From positions 1-41,298 of the forward strand of contig DATNIC010000226.1 in assembly GCA_035604635.1 (NCBI GenBank): a stretch of DNA of 41,298 bases. The letters are read 5' to 3'. Both the position numbers and the translations under genes were made by a program. Source of the stretch: DATNIC01 sp035604635. GTDB taxonomy: Bacteria; Vulcanimicrobiota; Vulcanimicrobiia; Vulcanimicrobiales; Vulcanimicrobiaceae. The notes under the pieces are model-generated. The model ran no database searches. It had not been told where the DNA came from and worked only from the letters and a program-made list of their open reading frames with translations. Shown here piece by piece: positions 24,902-33,467 of the stretch (position 1 is the stretch's first letter; every line of letters begins with the position of its first letter).

Positions 24902-26413
24902 TCAGGAGCGGCGGCGCGAAATTGTTGGCGTCGCGTCGGCGGCTTCCCAGCGCAAGATCTGCAAGCCGTCCGTGCGCAAGCCGTCGCACCAGGTAAGGTA
25001 GTACGCGCGCGGCGGGACGCCGGCGTAGCCGTAACGCAGCACGCCGCCGGGGCGAACGCGTTCGCACGCCATCTGAAGCCGGGCCTTGAAATCGGGCCGG
25101 CCGGGATTTCCCTCGATCGGATTGAGCGGCGCCTTGTCGACGAAGAGCGCGCGGTGCGGGTGCATCGCGTCGCTATACCAACGCCGCGACTCCGCGCCTT
25201 GCGCATCATATCCGATGACGACCGGCACGATCCCGCCGTTGAAATCGAGCAGCGAGGAGAGGCCGTAGCCGTCCGTCATGACGACCGCATCGTTGGCCAT
25301 GGCGAGCTCGCGCACGTCGCGTGCAAGCGGACGATACGTGTAGATCTCAAACGGCCCGGTGTTGCGCAACGTCGAGCCGGTATCCCGTATCGCCTGATAG
25401 ATCGGACCCGGCGCGAGCGCAGCGGTGAAGAGCAGCGGGATGAGCACGAGCGCGGGGACGATCGACGTGCTCGCCCACACCAAGCGCGAGCGGTGATTGA
25501 GGTGAACCCACGCCAGACCCAGACCCGCGCACATCGACGCGAACGATCCGAAGAACCAGTTCGTCTCGACACGCTCGAACAGCGCGATGAACATCATGAT
25601 GACGAACAGCGGGACGGCGGTCCATTCGACGAGCGCGTTGCGCGGCCGCACGGCGCAAACGACCGCGCCCAGCCATATCCCCGGCGAATACGCAGCGGCT
25701 TGCACGCCGAGCGTCTCGAGGACGCGCCGCAGCGAGAAGCCTTCGTTCACGTGCCGGCTGAAGAACGTAAAGCCGATCGTCGCCCAGCCGTGCTGCGCGT
25801 TCCATATGACGAACGGCGCGAAGCATGCGGCGGCGACCGCAAACGAGATCCACAAACCCTGTTTCCAAATGGCGCGCCGTCCCGGCAACGACGCAGCGGC
25901 GATGATGCCGAAGACGAGCGCAAAGGCGGTCATGCGCGATAGAATCGCTCCGCCGAGCGCCAAACCGAGGAACGCGAACGTTCTTTCGTCGGGCCGGTTG
26001 AAGGCGCGCGCGGCGAGCCAAAGGGAGAGACACCAGAACGCCAGGTACGGCCCATCCGGGCTCGCGCTCCCGAACGCGAGCGACATCGCCGGCGTCAACG
26101 AGAAGGCGAGCGCGGCGACGGCTCCCGCGCGGCGGTCGCCGCCCGCGAGCTCCGACGCGCAGGCCGCGATCGCTAAGGTCGCGATGATCCCGCAGACGAC
26201 GAAGCCGACCCGAACGACACCGGGACTCGTTCCTAAAACTGAAAAGAGCGCGATCGTCCATGCGACGATCGGCGGATGGTCGGTGTAGCCGAACGCCAGA
26301 TGACGGCTCCACTCCCAGTAGTACGCCTCGTCGCCCGTCAGCGGGACGGAGAACGCAGCGATCCCGCGCATGACCGTCACGGCCGCGACGATGGTCCAGA
26401 CGGCGACGATCAC
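24902..26413 (-). CDS. GT39/ArnT-like membrane glycosyltransferase
   Basis: 503 residues, with about ten to twelve membrane helices followed by a soluble C-terminal domain of about 120 residues. The first periplasmic loop has GDEAYYWEWSRHLAFGYTDH, the DE motif and proline-rich end typical of polyprenyl-phosphate-sugar-dependent transferases (PMT_2/ArnT). GASASPDGPYLAFW-like sequence (ASPDGPYLAFWCLSLWLAAR) follows. These enzymes move a sugar from a lipid carrier to lipid A, proteins or cell-wall polymers on the outer face of the inner membrane. Its GTG start overlaps the SDR stop by 4 bases (GTGA). Proximity to the PBP4 gene suggests envelope biogenesis. Confidence 0.9.
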   Translation of the reverse strand: MIVAVWTIVAAVTVMRGIAAFSVPLTGDEAYYWEWSRHLAFGYTDHPPIVAWTIALFSVLGTSPGVVRVGFVVCGIIATLAIAACASELAGGDRRAGAVAALAFSLTPAMSLAFGSASPDGPYLAFWCLSLWLAARAFNRPDERTFAFLGLALGGAILSRMTAFALVFGIIAAASLPGRRAIWKQGLWISFAVAAACFAPFVIWNAQHGWATIGFTFFSRHVNEGFSLRRVLETLGVQAAAYSPGIWLGAVVCAVRPRNALVEWTAVPLFVIMMFIALFERVETNWFFGSFASMCAGLGLAWVHLNHRSRLVWASTSIVPALVLIPLLFTAALAPGPIYQAIRDTGSTLRNTGPFEIYTYRPLARDVRELAMANDAVVMTDGYGLSSLLDFNGGIVPVVIGYDAQGAESRRWYSDAMHPHRALFVDKAPLNPIEGNPGRPDFKARLQMACERVRPGGVLRYGYAGVPPRAYYLTWCDGLRTDGLQILRWEAADATPTISRRRS

Positions 26414-27192
26414 GGCGCCCTACCCTTGGTCTCGATCTCGTAGGGCTCGACTAGGCCGCCGTTCACACCCACCACTGCTCCGTTGACAAACGCGGCGTCA
26501 TCTGATGCTAAAAACCTGACCGCATATGCGATATCCTGCCACGAACCGGCATGTCCCGTTGGATTGTTTGCCGGGATCGTACGCGCCTCCGCGCGATCGG
26601 CTTTCTTGTTGCGGATGTCGCCTGGCTCGATCGCGTTGACCGTGATCCCGTATTTCGCTTCTTCGAGCGCGAGCGCGCGCGCGAAGGTGACGACCCCGGC
26701 TTTGGCGGCGCCGTACAGGCTCATGCCGCGCGCCGGGATGGTCGCATGGGAACCATTCATGCCGAAAAAAATGAGCCTTCCGAAACCCCTTTCGCGCATC
26801 GCGGGAAGGACGGCGAAAGCAAGTTCCACGGCACTCGTCAAGTTGCCGTCGACCATCGCCCTGTAGTCCGCCATGGTCAAATTCTTGAACGTACGGACGA
26901 CGATCGGGCCGACGGCATGGACGACGACATCGATCGGACCACGCTGTTGGACGACTTGCCCGACGGCAGCCGTCAGCGCACCGGACGCGCCCGCGTCGCC
27001 CGCGACCGCAAGCGCCCCCGCGTCGTGCGGCCGAACGAACGCGAGCGTCTCGTCCGGCGGCGTCCCGTCCGGCCGGAAGGTAAAGGCGATCCGGTAATCG
27101 GGCGCGAGTGCGCGGGCCACGCCCTGGGCGAGCCCGGCGGCGGCCCCGGTGAGAAAGACGAGTCGACGCGAGTCTGAGCCGGTCGGTGCCAC
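26410..27192 (-). CDS. SDR-family oxidoreductase
   Basis: 260 residues from GTG 27192. The Rossmann nucleotide site is LVFLTGAAAGLAQGVARAL (11-29), a slightly altered TGxxxGxG. The catalytic residues are Ser148 in FFGMNGSHA, Tyr160 and Lys164 in LYGAAKAG. The PG-type segment AIEPGDIRNKKA and the C-terminal FVNGAVVGVNGG follow the classical 3-oxoacyl-ACP-reductase-like pattern. It should reduce or oxidise a carbonyl with NAD(P)H in the cytoplasm; the substrate is unknown. The stop overlaps the GT39 start by 4 bases, so both are probably in one operon. A 43-base gap precedes it after the stalk-domain gene. Confidence 0.9.
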   Translation of the reverse strand: MAPTGSDSRRLVFLTGAAAGLAQGVARALAPDYRIAFTFRPDGTPPDETLAFVRPHDAGALAVAGDAGASGALTAAVGQVVQQRGPIDVVVHAVGPIVVRTFKNLTMADYRAMVDGNLTSAVELAFAVLPAMRERGFGRLIFFGMNGSHATIPARGMSLYGAAKAGVVTFARALALEEAKYGITVNAIEPGDIRNKKADRAEARTIPANNPTGHAGSWQDIAYAVRFLASDDAAFVNGAVVGVNGGLVEPYEIETKGRAP

Positions 27193-27235
27193 GGCACGTT
27201 GTCCGGCTCAGACCTTGCGGCGCCCTGCTTAGCGG

Positions 27236-28354
27236 TTAGCCGCGGACGAGGTGACGCTGCACCTGCGGTGCGGCGGCTTTCGTCTGAGAATCGGTCGCGG
27301 TCACGACCAGATTGATCGAACCGCCTGGGACCGAGTTGTTGAGCGAGACGTCTTCAGCGAAGTTCCCGTTCGCGTCGGCCGTCGTATCGCCGCGAAACGT
27401 CCCGGTCCCGAGGACCAGTATACCGGCGAGGCTTGCGGAGCCGCCGGCCTCGACCGTGACGCGTGCGTTCGGCATCGTCTTACCTCTTACGGTGAACGTC
27501 GAGCCGACCGTCGAGTTGTTCTGCGGCGTCATGACGTCGAGGAACGTCTGCGCGGCACGGGTTCCGGAGACGAATTCGAAGCGCTGATCGAACGGCTGAC
27601 CGTTCGTGTCGTTCCCGCGGACGTCGACTGTGTGCCGTTGCGGCATCAGATCCGACGGAGGCGAGTAGAGAATACCGCGCGACGAACGCGACGTTTGAGC
27701 GGTGATGTCGACTTGGTCGAGCGTAATCTTCAGCGAGTTCGGATCGGCATTCGCGCCGGCAAAACGCGCTTCGATCGCCGGACGGTTCGCCGCGACGGTC
27801 GTGCCGTTCGCCGGCTGAGTCGCCTCAAGCTGGATGGGGCTGCGCGCCGGCTGTTGCGGCTGTTCCCGCTGCTGTTGCGGCTGTTCCCGCTGCCGTTGCG
27901 GTTGGGGCTGTTGCGCGACCTGACCGTTCGTCGTGATCGCTACAATGCTGTTCGAGTTGTCCCAATTTACCGCGTCGCCAAGCGCCTGGGCGACGAAGCG
28001 CAACGGGACGTAGGTGCTCGCACCGATGATGAACGGCGCGACGTCGAGTCCTTGCGGCTGTCCGTTCACCGTCGCCTGAGTCGAGCCGATCCGCAGCGAG
28101 ATATCGCGCCCGTTGCCGGTCGCGTTGATCTGGCCGTTCGAGTAGACGACGCTTGCTCCAAGCCGTTCGAAAACGCCGCGGAGCGGAACGAATACCCGCC
28201 CGGCACGCTCGATCGGCGCCGGCGATAGATTGACGGGTTGGCCGTTCACGGTAACGCCGACGGATTGCTGGGCGTCAATGCCGTGCGGCAGCGCGAAAGC
28301 GAGTAACGCAGCTGTTAAGGTTGCGGCTCCGATGCGCGTAGATGATGATTGCAT
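27236..28354 (-). CDS. exported copper-amine-oxidase N-domain (stalk) protein
   Basis: 372 residues with a signal peptide cut near GIDAQQ. Residues about 30-145 form a copper amine oxidase N-terminal domain: VTVNGQPVNLSPAPIERAGR, FVPLRGVFERLGASVVY and TYVPLRFVAQALGDAVNWD. A Gln/Pro/Arg-rich linker (148-168) encoded by a 21-bp tandem repeat follows. Next come Ig-like beta modules (ATQPANGTTVAANRPAIEAR, then MTPQNNSTVGSTFTVRGKTM). The stalk domain is common in Firmicutes and in soil candidate phyla as an envelope-attached adhesion or enzyme-scaffold module. No catalytic domain is present. AAGGAG lies just upstream of the ATG. Confidence 0.9.
   Translation of the reverse strand: MQSSSTRIGAATLTAALLAFALPHGIDAQQSVGVTVNGQPVNLSPAPIERAGRVFVPLRGVFERLGASVVYSNGQINATGNGRDISLRIGSTQATVNGQPQGLDVAPFIIGASTYVPLRFVAQALGDAVNWDNSNSIVAITTNGQVAQQPQPQRQREQPQQQREQPQQPARSPIQLEATQPANGTTVAANRPAIEARFAGANADPNSLKITLDQVDITAQTSRSSRGILYSPPSDLMPQRHTVDVRGNDTNGQPFDQRFEFVSGTRAAQTFLDVMTPQNNSTVGSTFTVRGKTMPNARVTVEAGGSASLAGILVLGTGTFRGDTTADANGNFAEDVSLNNSVPGGSINLVVTATDSQTKAAAPQVQRHLVRG
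27851..27910 (-). repeat. 21-bp tandem repeat encoding QREQPQQ
   Basis: Two exact 21-base copies lie at 27851-27871 and 27872-27892, followed by a degenerate third copy. In the stalk-domain protein they encode repeats of a Gln/Pro/Arg linker between the N-terminal domain and the Ig-like modules. Length is probably variable between strains through slippage. Confidence 0.8.
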
Positions 28355-28389
28355 TTCGACTTCTCCTTATTTGAAAGGCAGTCGAGCGC

Positions 28390-28429
28390 ATCATACCCTG
28401 ATCTAAGAAACCTAAGCGACGGCAGTCAA
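28390..28429 (-). promoter_or_regulatory. possible sigma-70-like promoter of stalk-protein gene
   Basis: Read on the minus strand, TATGAT (28395-28390) matches five of six bases of a -10 box and sits about 35 bases before the ATG. A TTGACT lies further upstream at 28429-28424, but the spacing of 28 bases is too long for one promoter. Only the -10 is reasonable, in an AT-richer pocket of a GC-rich region. Confidence 0.3.
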
Positions 28430-31400
28430 ACGCCCGCGCCGATCGGGCTTTCGTCGACGTCGGCGGCATGCTCGCGCTTGGCTGCCTTGCGGTCGGCGCG
28501 GCGTTCGATGCCGCCGACGATCCAAATGTCGACGACCGGGACCAGGAAGAGCGTGAGGATCAGCGAGCTGAGCAGCCCGCCGATCAAGACGACGCCCATC
28601 GAACGCCGAAATTCGGCGCCTTCAGCGAGGCCGAGCGCAAGCGGTAACATGCCGAAAACCATCGCCGCGGTCGTCATCAGGATCGGCCGGAAGCGCGTCT
28701 CGGCCGCTTGGACCATCGCGTCGTGCGCGCGCATCCCGCGTTTGCGCAACGTCTTCGCGTAGTCGACGAGCAAGATTCCGTTCTTCGCGACCAAGCCGAA
28801 GAGCATCACGATCCCGATCATCGAGAAGAGATTGAGCGACTGATGCGCGAGCGCGAGCCCCCACAAGGCACCGACGATCGCGACCGGGACCGAGAACATG
28901 ATGACGAAGGGCGTCAAGAAAGAACTGTAGAGGATCACCATCAGCATGTAGACGAGCGAGAACGAGGTGATGAGCGCCATCGTCATGCTCGCGAACGTCT
29001 CTTGGAAGTACTGCGAGTTGCCCGAAGCGCGCAGGGCGACGCCGGCCGGGAAAAAGCCCGGCTGTTTGGTCGCCGCATCGATCTTCCCGATCACGGTCCC
29101 AAGCGTCGTCTTGTCCGGATCGATTCCGCCGGTGACCAGCACGACACGCTGCTTGTCGAGCCGCGTGATCTTCGTCGGCGCTTTGGTCATCTCGAAGTCC
29201 GCGACGTCGCCCAAATGATAGATCGAGATCCCGTCCTGGGCGCGGACACGGATGCGCTTGAGGTCGTCGATCGATCCGCGATAGCTTTCGGGCAAACGAA
29301 CGCGGACGTCGACCAATCCCGTCGGCGTGCGCACCTTGGTCGCGACCGCGCCGCCGACCGCGATCCGCGCCGCGGTCGCAGCCGAGCCCGGCGCGACGCC
29401 GAGGAGCGCGGCGCGTTTCGGGTCGACGTAAATGTTCAGACGCGGTCCGTTGCTCTCCGCGCCGGTCTGCACGTTCACCGTCCCGGGAATCGAGCGGATG
29501 AACGCCGCGAGCTTTTCGGCGGATGGTTCGATCGCGTCGTCGGGGCCGGAGACCGTAAAATAGAGCGGATCGCCGCTGCCTCCGCCGCCGCCGACGGCTT
29601 GCGCGGTCAGCTCGGCGCCGGGGAGGAGACCGCCCAGCGTGCGGATTCGCGCCACGATGCGGTTGGTCTCACCCCGTCGATTCTTTGCGGTCATCGCGCG
29701 CAGAATCGCGACGTTCCCGCCCGTCGTCGTCCCCCAGCCCTGGGTTTTCAGGCCGGTCGTCGAGAGCACGCTCTCGATACCGGGTATCGTCAGGACCGCG
29801 GCTTCAAAGCGATCGACCGCCGCTTGCGTTTGCACGAGCGGTGATCCGACCGGGTACGTTACCGACATCAGGATCAAGCCCGTCTGCGACGGCGGGACGA
29901 AGTCCGTCTGGATCACGTGCAGCGGGATCAGCGCGACCGAAGCACCGACGAGCGCAAAGCAAAACCCGACCGTCTGCCAGCGGTGTGCGAGCGCAAACGG
30001 CAGCGCGGTCCCATGATAGTAACGCAGCAGGCGTTCGTATCCCGCGGGAAACCACGCGATCCATTTCGAGGGACGCAGGCTGCGCCGCCTCACCGACCAG
30101 AGCGCGGCGAGCATCGGCGTCAGCGTAAATGAGACCAGTAGCGAGAACAACGTCGCGACCACGACGACGATGCCGAACTCCTTCATGAACTTGCCGACGA
30201 TCCCGGAAAGGAAGGCGATCGGCAAGAATACGACGACGTCGACCAGCGTGATCGCGACCGCAGCGCTACCGATCTCGCCGCGCCCGCTCAGAGTCGCATC
30301 GAGCGGCGGCTCACCGAGGTCGCGATGGCGCGTGATGTTCTCGAGCACGACGATCGAATCGTCGACGAGGATGCCGATCGTCAGCGAGAGCCCCATGAGC
30401 GAAACGATATCGAGCGTGAAGTTGAGCAACCGCATCATGATGAAGGTCGCGAGCAGCGACGACGGGATCGCGATCATGACGACGACCGCGTTGCGCCAAG
30501 CGTGCAAGAAGAGCAGCAAGACGATTGCCGTGAGGATGATCCCCTCAACCAAGCTTTGCAGCACGCCGTCGAGCGCGGCTTGCGTGTAGTCGGCCGGCGC
30601 CACCAGTTCCTTGATCGTGAGCTGCGGGTAGCGCTTGGCGATCTCGGCGACTTGCGTCCGGGCAACGGCCGTCGACTTGATCTCGTCGGCGGCTACGACC
30701 CGGTTGATGTGGACGTGAACGGTCGGGAGCCCGTTGTAGTGTGAAACGACGCGCTGGTCCACGTGTCCGTCGTAAGCACTAGCCACGTCGCCGATGCGCA
30801 ATCCGTTCGCGACGGCGAAGCCTCCGGCGCTCGGGCTTGCGATCAGCAGCGGAATCGCGAGGATGTCCGAAGCGTGGTTGATCTCGGCGTGCACGGAGAC
30901 GCTCGTCTCGACGGTCGGTTGATCCAGCCGGCCACCGGGAAGGTTTGCATTGTTGTTCGCGACCGCGTTGAAGATGTCGGGGAGCGTCGCGTTCGTCCCG
31001 ATCATGCGCGCACGATCGGGTTCGACTTCGAACTCACGCTTGACGTCGCCGCTGGTGTCGACGCTTTGGACGTCGGGAATGTGCTTGAGATCGGGGACCA
31101 GCCGATCGGAGATCAGGTCGGAGAGCTCGGGACCCGTCAGCGTTTTCGAGCTGACGGCGAGCGTGAGGATCGGCTCGACCTGAACGCCGATGCTCTTATC
31201 GACCGTCGGCGGATCGAGATCGGTGGGCATGAAGACGCGGGCCGTGTCGACGCGGCGCTGCACGTCGATCGCGGCAAAGTCGAGGTTCGTGTCGAGCTTG
31301 AACTGCACGACGACGACCGCGGTCCCTTCCTGCGCGGTCGCCGACATTTGATCGAGGTTGTCGATCCCGTCAAGCTGATCTTCGATGGGCTTGATGACCA

Positions 31401-31584
31401 GCCGTTCCATCTCGCTCGGCGAGGCGCCCGCGTAGTCCGCCGTCACGATGACGATGGGAAACGTAACGTTCGGATTGAGACTCGCCCCGAGCGATCGATA
31501 CGAGATGACGCCGAATACCGCGATCGCGATGAAAAACATCGTGACGACGATCGGGTTCTTCAGACAAAAGCGCGTCAGCCACAC
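28426..31584 (-). CDS. RND-family efflux transporter permease (HAE1/AcrB type)
   Basis: 1052 residues, full length for an AcrB/MdtC-like pump. The N-terminus LTRFCLKNPIVVTMFFIAIA is the first membrane helix. The proton-relay aspartates are in GILVDDSIVVLEN (TM4) and the matching lysine in FGLVAKNGILLVDYA (TM10). Large periplasmic porter domains lie between. It exports lipophilic compounds using the proton gradient. No membrane-fusion adaptor or outer-membrane channel gene lies next to it, although tripartite pumps need both. The GTG start lacks a clear ribosome-binding site. It is 71 bases upstream of the stalk-protein gene, whose -35 region may overlap the stop. The loss of partners may mean they are elsewhere. 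Confidence 0.95.
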   Translation of the reverse strand: MWLTRFCLKNPIVVTMFFIAIAVFGVISYRSLGASLNPNVTFPIVIVTADYAGASPSEMERLVIKPIEDQLDGIDNLDQMSATAQEGTAVVVVQFKLDTNLDFAAIDVQRRVDTARVFMPTDLDPPTVDKSIGVQVEPILTLAVSSKTLTGPELSDLISDRLVPDLKHIPDVQSVDTSGDVKREFEVEPDRARMIGTNATLPDIFNAVANNNANLPGGRLDQPTVETSVSVHAEINHASDILAIPLLIASPSAGGFAVANGLRIGDVASAYDGHVDQRVVSHYNGLPTVHVHINRVVAADEIKSTAVARTQVAEIAKRYPQLTIKELVAPADYTQAALDGVLQSLVEGIILTAIVLLLFLHAWRNAVVVMIAIPSSLLATFIMMRLLNFTLDIVSLMGLSLTIGILVDDSIVVLENITRHRDLGEPPLDATLSGRGEIGSAAVAITLVDVVVFLPIAFLSGIVGKFMKEFGIVVVVATLFSLLVSFTLTPMLAALWSVRRRSLRPSKWIAWFPAGYERLLRYYHGTALPFALAHRWQTVGFCFALVGASVALIPLHVIQTDFVPPSQTGLILMSVTYPVGSPLVQTQAAVDRFEAAVLTIPGIESVLSTTGLKTQGWGTTTGGNVAILRAMTAKNRRGETNRIVARIRTLGGLLPGAELTAQAVGGGGGSGDPLYFTVSGPDDAIEPSAEKLAAFIRSIPGTVNVQTGAESNGPRLNIYVDPKRAALLGVAPGSAATAARIAVGGAVATKVRTPTGLVDVRVRLPESYRGSIDDLKRIRVRAQDGISIYHLGDVADFEMTKAPTKITRLDKQRVVLVTGGIDPDKTTLGTVIGKIDAATKQPGFFPAGVALRASGNSQYFQETFASMTMALITSFSLVYMLMVILYSSFLTPFVIMFSVPVAIVGALWGLALAHQSLNLFSMIGIVMLFGLVAKNGILLVDYAKTLRKRGMRAHDAMVQAAETRFRPILMTTAAMVFGMLPLALGLAEGAEFRRSMGVVLIGGLLSSLILTLFLVPVVDIWIVGGIERRADRKAAKREHAADVDESPIGAGV

Positions 31585-31606
31585 GGGGGTTACATTCGGT
31601 GGCTGA

Positions 31607-32587
31607 CTAGCCGCCGACCCCTAGGAGCGCCTTGTACTGCGTGACGATCGAATTGTACTGATTTCGATCCGGCGCCGGGAGCATGTAGAATTGCATCGAG
31701 GCGCTCCACACGCGCGGCGGGTTCTTGACGTCGATCCGGGATGAAGGCCGGTCGCTGACCTCGATGATGTATTGCTGGCCTTCCTTAGATAGGAGCCATT
31801 CTATCAAGACGCGCGCGGCGTTGGGGTGCGGGGCGTTCTTCACGAGGGCCAGCGGCGAGAGGTCGACCAAGAGGGGTTTGGGGTTGAGAAAATCGACGGG
31901 GCGGCCGAGCTCGCGCTCGTGATTGGCCATGTACCCGTAGGCGGTCGGCGTGACGTCGAACTCGCCGGCCTCGAGTTGCGTGACCGTGACGGTATGTCCA
32001 TCCGTCAAGCGGGGCTTGTTCTCGGCAATTTTTTTCATGATCTCGGCGGCGCCGGGCTGGGTTTGCAACACCCCGCTGTACCAGTTGAAGGCCGAGGAAT
32101 CGAGCCCGATCTTGCCGCGCCACTCCGGCTTCGCCAAATCCGCGAGCGACTTCGGCGGCTGCAGGCCGTCGGCTTTGAGCTTCTGCGGGTTCCACGCGAT
32201 CACGGTCGTCGCGTTGTAGATCGATGACCAATAGCCGTTGGGATCGTAGCTTCCCTTGACGAACTTGCCCAGCTCGGTCGGATGATAGACTTGCAGCGCT
32301 CCGGCCACGACGAGCTGATTGATCGAAAGCATGTCGCCGTTGACGAGATCCGCGTTGAACTTTCCGCCGGCTTGTTCGGTCATGATGCGCGGCGGAATCT
32401 GATTCGCGCCCGCGCGCAACACCGCAACGGTGATGCCCGGATGCGTCTCTTGAAAGCGCTGCACGATCGCGTTGAGCGTCGGCACGTCGATCGACGAATA
32501 CCAGACGACGGTGCCTTCCTGTTTGGCGGCGCTCATCGTCTGCGGCGAGAGCGCCGCCAGCAGCAAGGCGAATGCGAGTCGTAGCAT
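31607..32587 (-). CDS. extracellular solute-binding protein, iron/polyamine (SBP_bac_6) type
   Basis: 326 residues from ATG 32587, with the strongest ribosome-binding sequence of the region (GCGGAGGTCCG). A signal peptide (MLRLAFALLLAALSPQTMSA) leads to GTVVWYSSIDVPTLNAIVQR, typical of FbpA/AfuA-like receptors. IYNATTVIAWNPQKLKADGL, LADLAKPEWRGKIG and HPNAARVLIEWLLSKEGQQY complete the family pattern. Homologues bind ferric iron, phosphonates or organic acids. No permease or ATPase is adjacent. It belongs to a different binding-protein class from the SsuA-like receptors here. Convergent genes are absent; it is divergent from the VOC gene at 32658 across 70 bases. Confidence 0.9.
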   Translation of the reverse strand: MLRLAFALLLAALSPQTMSAAKQEGTVVWYSSIDVPTLNAIVQRFQETHPGITVAVLRAGANQIPPRIMTEQAGGKFNADLVNGDMLSINQLVVAGALQVYHPTELGKFVKGSYDPNGYWSSIYNATTVIAWNPQKLKADGLQPPKSLADLAKPEWRGKIGLDSSAFNWYSGVLQTQPGAAEIMKKIAENKPRLTDGHTVTVTQLEAGEFDVTPTAYGYMANHERELGRPVDFLNPKPLLVDLSPLALVKNAPHPNAARVLIEWLLSKEGQQYIIEVSDRPSSRIDVKNPPRVWSASMQFYMLPAPDRNQYNSIVTQYKALLGVGG

Positions 32588-32657
32588 CGGACCTCCGCGC
32601 TAGGCGCTTATCGTTCGAGGGCCGAAATGCCTGGGCCCAGCCAACCGGAGGACGCCG

Positions 32658-33467
32658 ATGTTCGCGAAGCTCAACCACCTCGCCCTGATCTCCGACAACT
32701 ACGCGGCGCAATCGGTGTTCTACCGGGCGCTCTTCGACCTCAAGTCGGCCTCCACCGCGCGCAACGAAGCCTCCGCGATGGCGATGGGCGACGGTTATCT
32801 CGGAATGCAAATCATCCCACGCTTTCCGGGCCGGCAGGCGGGGATCGACCACTTCGGCGTGCAGGTCGACGACATCGAACTCGTTCGCGAGCGCGTTGCG
32901 AAGAAGTGGCCGCGCATCGAAATCATCCAACGCCCGGGCAATCGGCCCTTCGCGGCGTTCGGGATTCACGATCCGGCCGGGACGTACTTCGACCTCTCGC
33001 AGAAGGGCCTCAAGAACCGCGGACAAGTGTACGAGAAGCCGTCGTGGGAACAGGACCGCGTCTTCTCGCACTTTGCGATGCGCACGCTCGATCCCGAACC
33101 GCTGGCGAAATTTTATTCCGAAGTCTTCGAGCTCGAGCTGCGCACCGAGGGGGACAGCTTCCGCCTCTCGGACGGGCGCATCACGTTCGTCCTCCTGCCC
33201 TGGCGCATCTCGGATTTTCTTGGGAGCGGGATCGAGAAGCCCGCGTTGGATCACCTCGGCTTCGAGGTCGAAAGCCTTGAGGCGTTTCAGAACGATCTCA
33301 ACGAGTTCTCCTCGCGCAACCCGTCGATGCGCCCGAAGGCGCTAGGGAGCGGCGCGGAAGGCAGCGTCCGCAAGAAGCTCTTCGAGCGCACGGGCCTCGG
33401 CGATCATTATATGGCCGACCTCGACGGCATACTGATCGCAGTGCGCGAGCGAGTAAAGGTAGCTTGA
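32658..33467 (+). CDS. two-domain VOC (glyoxalase/extradiol dioxygenase-like) protein
   Basis: 269 residues from ATG 32658, with GGAGG 7 bases upstream. Two VOC modules cover about 1-125 and 135-265, as in type I extradiol dioxygenases (about 290 residues). The N-terminal module has LNHLALISDN and GIDHFGVQVDD. The C-terminal module has SHFAMRTLDPEPLAKFYSEV and LDHLGFEVESLE. The final metal-ligand glutamate expected after the PDG-type turn reads DLDGILIAVRE, so an Ala sits there, and the N-terminal copy reads AGTYFDLS. Metal binding is therefore not certain. Its stop overlaps the TTG start of the next binding protein (TTGA), so they are coupled. Confidence 0.85.
   Translation: MFAKLNHLALISDNYAAQSVFYRALFDLKSASTARNEASAMAMGDGYLGMQIIPRFPGRQAGIDHFGVQVDDIELVRERVAKKWPRIEIIQRPGNRPFAAFGIHDPAGTYFDLSQKGLKNRGQVYEKPSWEQDRVFSHFAMRTLDPEPLAKFYSEVFELELRTEGDSFRLSDGRITFVLLPWRISDFLGSGIEKPALDHLGFEVESLEAFQNDLNEFSSRNPSMRPKALGSGAEGSVRKKLFERTGLGDHYMADLDGILIAVRERVKVA

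Noticed and set aside
24895..25209. N-terminal extension of the PBP4-type carboxypeptidase
   Set aside because: It overlaps the C-terminal domain of the glycosyltransferase. The ATG at 24894 directly begins a signal peptide.
27851..27910. Short tandem repeats as a possible CRISPR array
   Set aside because: The 21-base units are contiguous, have no spacers and encode an in-frame protein linker.
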